Assembly (NCBI GenBank): GCA_039180865.1
Contig: JBCDCZ010000187.1
Location: 1 to 8,882, forward strand
DNA: 8,882 bases
Direction: 5' to 3'
Source of the DNA: JBCDCU01 sp039180865
GTDB lineage: Bacteria; Pseudomonadota; Alphaproteobacteria; Rhizobiales; JACESI01
Part shown: piece after piece, positions 6,280-8,882 of the stretch
How positions within the stretch are numbered: the stretch's first letter is position 1
How the letters are laid out: each line of letters opens with the position of its first letter
Position numbers and translations under genes: made by a program
The notes under the pieces: model-generated
Database searches by the model: none
Seen by the model: the letters and a program-made list of their open reading frames with translations, nothing else
What the model was told of the DNA's origin: nothing

Positions 6280-7818
6280 GTGGCGGCAGGACCGGTCGAA
6301 GTCGGAAGCTTTAATTTTATGGATCAATTGCCCGCGCTGCAGGTCGCCTTGCCAATGTTCGCGGCGACTTTGGCGGCGGTCGTCCGCAAGGGAAACATCG
6401 CCTGGCTCATCGCACTGGCGACGAGTTTGGCGATGCCCATCATTGCTGTTCTTCTGCTCCACCAGACATTCGAACAGGGTGTTATTTCCTACGAGATGGG
6501 GGGCTGGGAGCCGCCGATCGGTATTGAATATCGTGTCGATACGGCGAACGCATATGTGCTTGTCATCATATCGATCATTGCGGCCATCGTGATGCCCTAT
6601 GCGAAGCGTGTCGTTGAGGCGGACATTCCTGCAGAGCATCAGTCCTACTATTACACCATGTACCTGATGTGCCTCTGCGGTCTGTTGGGTATTACGATTA
6701 CCGGCGACGCGTTCAACGCCTTTGTTTTCCTGGAAATCTCATCTCTTTCCACCTACGCGATGATCGCCATGGGGCGGGATCGGCGCGCGCTGATGGCCGC
6801 TTACCAGTACCTCATCATGGGGACGGTGGGCGCGACCTTATATGTGATCGGCGTCGGCCTCCTTTACGCCATGACCGGTACGCTCAATTTCAACGACCTT
6901 TCCGGGCGGATTGCAGATCTCGGCCCGCAAAGGCCGGTCCTTGCCGCGCTTGCATTCATTACTGTCGGACTGAGCCTTAAGATCGCTCTGTTCCCGCTGC
7001 ACAAATGGCTGCCGAATTCCTACGCATACGCCCCGTCAATGGCGACCGTTTTTCTTGCGGCAACGGCAACGAAGGTCGCGATCTACCTGCTCGTGCGCGT
7101 TTACTTCACGATCTACGGTCCGGCGGACATTGTTGCGAGCCACGATGTCGATACGCTGGTCCTGATCTTGTCCTTGGCTGCCATGTTCGTGGCGTCATTT
7201 GTTGCGTGCTTCCAGCTTAACGTTGAGCGCATGCTCGCCTTCTCATCCGTGGCGCAAATCGGCTACATCACACTGGGGATTTCCTTCGCCTCTCAAACGG
7301 GCCTGACCGGCGGTCTCGTTCACCTGATGAACCATGCCTTCATGAAGGGCGCACTCTTCATGGCGACCGGCGCTCTCATGTTGAGGGCAGGATCCGTAAA
7401 GCTTGACGATCTGGCAGGCATTGCGAGGAAAATGCCGGTCACGATGGCGGCCTTCGTCCTCGCGGGTCTGAGCCTGATCGGTGTTCCCGGGACAGTCGGT
7501 TTCGTCTCAAAATGGTACCTCGCATCAGCGTCTTTCGAAGCGGGGCATGGCTGGCTTGCATTTGCGATCATGTTGTCATCGCTGATTGCCGTTGTTTACA
7601 TTGGCCGGGTTGTTGAGGTTGTCTATTTCCGCGAACCATCCCCGGCGGTCGAACGCATCACCAAAGAAGTGCCGGCTTCGATGCTTCTGCCAATGTGGCT
7701 GATGGTCGTCGCCTGCTTCTATTTCGGCATCAACGCTGATCTTACGGCAAATACCGCAGCAAGTGCCGCAGACGTCTTCCTCTCAGCGGTTGGCAATGCC
7801 AGCACTGGAGGCGAGTGA
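6280..7818 (+). CDS. mnhD: Mrp-type Na+/H+ antiporter subunit D (NuoM/NuoN-like)
   Basis: This large ion-translocating subunit is homologous to the antiporter-like subunits of complex I and to MbhH. With the GTG start it has 512 residues; an ATG at 6319 would give 499. The Proton_antipo_M core covers about 135-430. Key charged residues are in place: Glu152 in FVFLEISSLSTYAM (helix 5), Lys234 in LSLKIALFPLHKWLP, Lys265 in ATATKVAIYLLVR, and His348, His352 and Lys356 in LVHLMNHAFMKGALF. The loop after HKWLP (SYAYAPSMATVFLAA) lacks the PTPVSALLH histidine of MrpA-N/NuoL, which supports a D-type assignment. About 14 helices are expected. The stop shares one base with the next ATG (TGATG). Confidence 0.95.
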   Translation: MAAGPVEVGSFNFMDQLPALQVALPMFAATLAAVVRKGNIAWLIALATSLAMPIIAVLLLHQTFEQGVISYEMGGWEPPIGIEYRVDTANAYVLVIISIIAAIVMPYAKRVVEADIPAEHQSYYYTMYLMCLCGLLGITITGDAFNAFVFLEISSLSTYAMIAMGRDRRALMAAYQYLIMGTVGATLYVIGVGLLYAMTGTLNFNDLSGRIADLGPQRPVLAALAFITVGLSLKIALFPLHKWLPNSYAYAPSMATVFLAATATKVAIYLLVRVYFTIYGPADIVASHDVDTLVLILSLAAMFVASFVACFQLNVERMLAFSSVAQIGYITLGISFASQTGLTGGLVHLMNHAFMKGALFMATGALMLRAGSVKLDDLAGIARKMPVTMAAFVLAGLSLIGVPGTVGFVSKWYLASASFEAGHGWLAFAIMLSSLIAVVYIGRVVEVVYFREPSPAVERITKEVPASMLLPMWLMVVACFYFGINADLTANTAASAADVFLSAVGNASTGGE

Positions 7819-8882
7819 TGCTTGGCTTCGAGACAATCCTCGGCTTTACAATCGCAATTCCGTTCATCGGTGCGTTTGCCATCGCCGCTTGCGGCAGAAT
7901 ACCGAACCTGCGAGAGGCAGCGACACTCACGACGGCACTCCTTCTGTTCTTCTCCGTCTTCAACGTATACGACTATTTTCAAGGCGGGCTGTCGCCGACC
8001 GCAGGCCCGTTTGAGGTTCTTCCAGGACTAGATATCGCCTTTGCGGTTGAACCTCTTGGCATGATGTTCGCCATCATTGCGTCGGGGCTTTGGATAATCA
8101 ATTCGATTTATTCGATCGGCTATATGCGCGGCAACAATGAACCGCGCCAGACAACGTTCTACGTTTGCTTCGCTATTTCGATCTTCGGCGTTATGGGGAT
8201 TGCCTTTGCGGCGAACCTGTTCACCTTTTTCCTGTTTTACGAGATCTTGTCGCTTGCGACCTATCCGCTCGTCACTCACAAGCAAAACCAGGATGCCAAG
8301 ATCGGCGGGCGTATCTATATCGGTATTCTCCTCGGTACATCCATGTTCTTGATGCTTCCGGCGATCATCTGGACGGCCAGCCTTGCCGGTACGCTAGACT
8401 TTGCCGAAGGCGGGATTCTAGCCGGTAAAGCGTCAACGGAAGTTCTCACCGTCCTGACGGTCCTCTTTATGTTCGGTGTCGGTAAGGCCGCTTTGATGCC
8501 GATCCACTTCTGGCTACCGGCTGCAATGGTCGCGCCGACGCCGGTTTCCGCGCTTCTTCACGCGGTCGCCGTCGTGAAAGCCGGGGTGTTCGCTGTCGTC
8601 AAAATCCTTGTTTATGTCTTCGGCATCGACCTCTTGAATGAGACGGGCGCGGCCGACTGGCTCCTCTACGCAGCCGGCTTTACGGTGATTGCCGCCTCAC
8701 TGGTGGCGCTGCGTCAGGATAATCTGAAAAAACGTCTCGCCTATTCCACTGTTTCGCAGCTTTCCTACGTCATCCTCGCTGCCGCCATTCTGACCCCGAT
8801 TTCGATTGCGGGAGCTGCTTTGCATATCGCCGCCCATGCGATCTCGAAGATTACCCTCTTCTTTGCAGCCGGTTCCATCTAC
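7818..8882 (+). CDS. Second antiporter subunit, MrpA-N/NuoL-like, 3' end beyond the window
   Basis: The frame is open from the ATG at 7818 to the last base (355 codons visible, no stop), so this is a partial gene. GGAGG at 7807-7811 is 6 bases before the start, and the start overlaps the D gene stop by one base. It is a proton/cation-translocating membrane subunit with the Proton_antipo_M core. Charged residues are Glu142 (FLFYEILSLATYP), Lys223 (VGKAALMPIHFWLP), His248 and Lys254 (PTPVSALLHAVAVVKAG), and His336, His340 and Lys344 (HIAAHAISK). The PTPVSALLHAxxxxKAG pattern is that of the N-terminal half of MrpA and of NuoL, not of MrpD/NuoM. By inference it supplies the MrpA-N function missing from the operon head. 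Databases often call such proteins 'subunit D family'. Its C-terminal length cannot be judged. Confidence 0.9.
   Translation, partial: MLGFETILGFTIAIPFIGAFAIAACGRIPNLREAATLTTALLLFFSVFNVYDYFQGGLSPTAGPFEVLPGLDIAFAVEPLGMMFAIIASGLWIINSIYSIGYMRGNNEPRQTTFYVCFAISIFGVMGIAFAANLFTFFLFYEILSLATYPLVTHKQNQDAKIGGRIYIGILLGTSMFLMLPAIIWTASLAGTLDFAEGGILAGKASTEVLTVLTVLFMFGVGKAALMPIHFWLPAAMVAPTPVSALLHAVAVVKAGVFAVVKILVYVFGIDLLNETGAADWLLYAAGFTVIAASLVALRQDNLKKRLAYSTVSQLSYVILAAAILTPISIAGAALHIAAHAISKITLFFAAGSIY

Overview
This window looks like an ordinary chromosomal segment of an alphaproteobacterium, probably a free-living or marine Rhizobiales/Hyphomicrobiales-type organism. This placement rests on the protein styles (the Fe-type SOD beginning MAFELPDLPY, the PEWPEWGNP version of oligopeptidase B, the split Mrp antiporter operon) and on the moderately GC-rich codon use. 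It is an inference, and the genus cannot be named from the sequence alone. No mobile element, CRISPR array, tRNA or rRNA was seen.

Region 1 (1-3297) holds stress-defence and protein-repair genes. A plus-strand sodB (120-716) is followed by a strong hairpin plus T-tract (754-783). This also terminates the convergent minus-strand pair msrB-ptrB. msrB (methionine-R-sulfoxide reductase) is upstream of ptrB (S9A oligopeptidase B), and the two overlap by 4 bases (ATGA), so they are probably translationally coupled. Superoxide removal, repair of oxidised methionine and peptide breakdown therefore sit side by side.

Region 2 (3298-3598) is a roughly 300-base divergent intergenic gap between msrB and the antiporter operon. 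It must hold both promoters. It has some internal pairing potential and no convincing gene.

Region 3 (3599 to the window end) is a tightly packed plus-strand operon for a multisubunit Mrp/Mnh/Pha cation/H+ antiporter, in the order E-F-G-(MrpA C-terminal domains)-B-C-D-(MrpA-N/NuoL-like antiporter subunit, cut by the window end). Junctions are overlaps of 1 to 8 bases or short gaps. The operon has no single large mrpA at its head. The MrpA C-terminal part (MbhD+MbhE-like domains) is a separate 184-residue gene in the middle. A second large antiporter-type subunit, with the His/Lys pattern of MrpA-N and NuoL, is at the distal end. The order E-F-G-A'-B-C-D matches the MbhA-H order of archaeal membrane-bound hydrogenase/Mrp modules rather than the textbook ABCDEFG order. 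Together the subunits would form one inner-membrane complex exchanging Na+ (or another monovalent cation) for protons, for pH and salt homeostasis.

The most interesting points are the split and rearranged MrpA, a Glu-to-Pro change at a basic-specificity position of oligopeptidase B, the long polar tail on the G subunit, the MsrB without the E. coli-type resolving Cys, and the uncharacterised intergenic region. I do not see clear evidence for a wholly new system.
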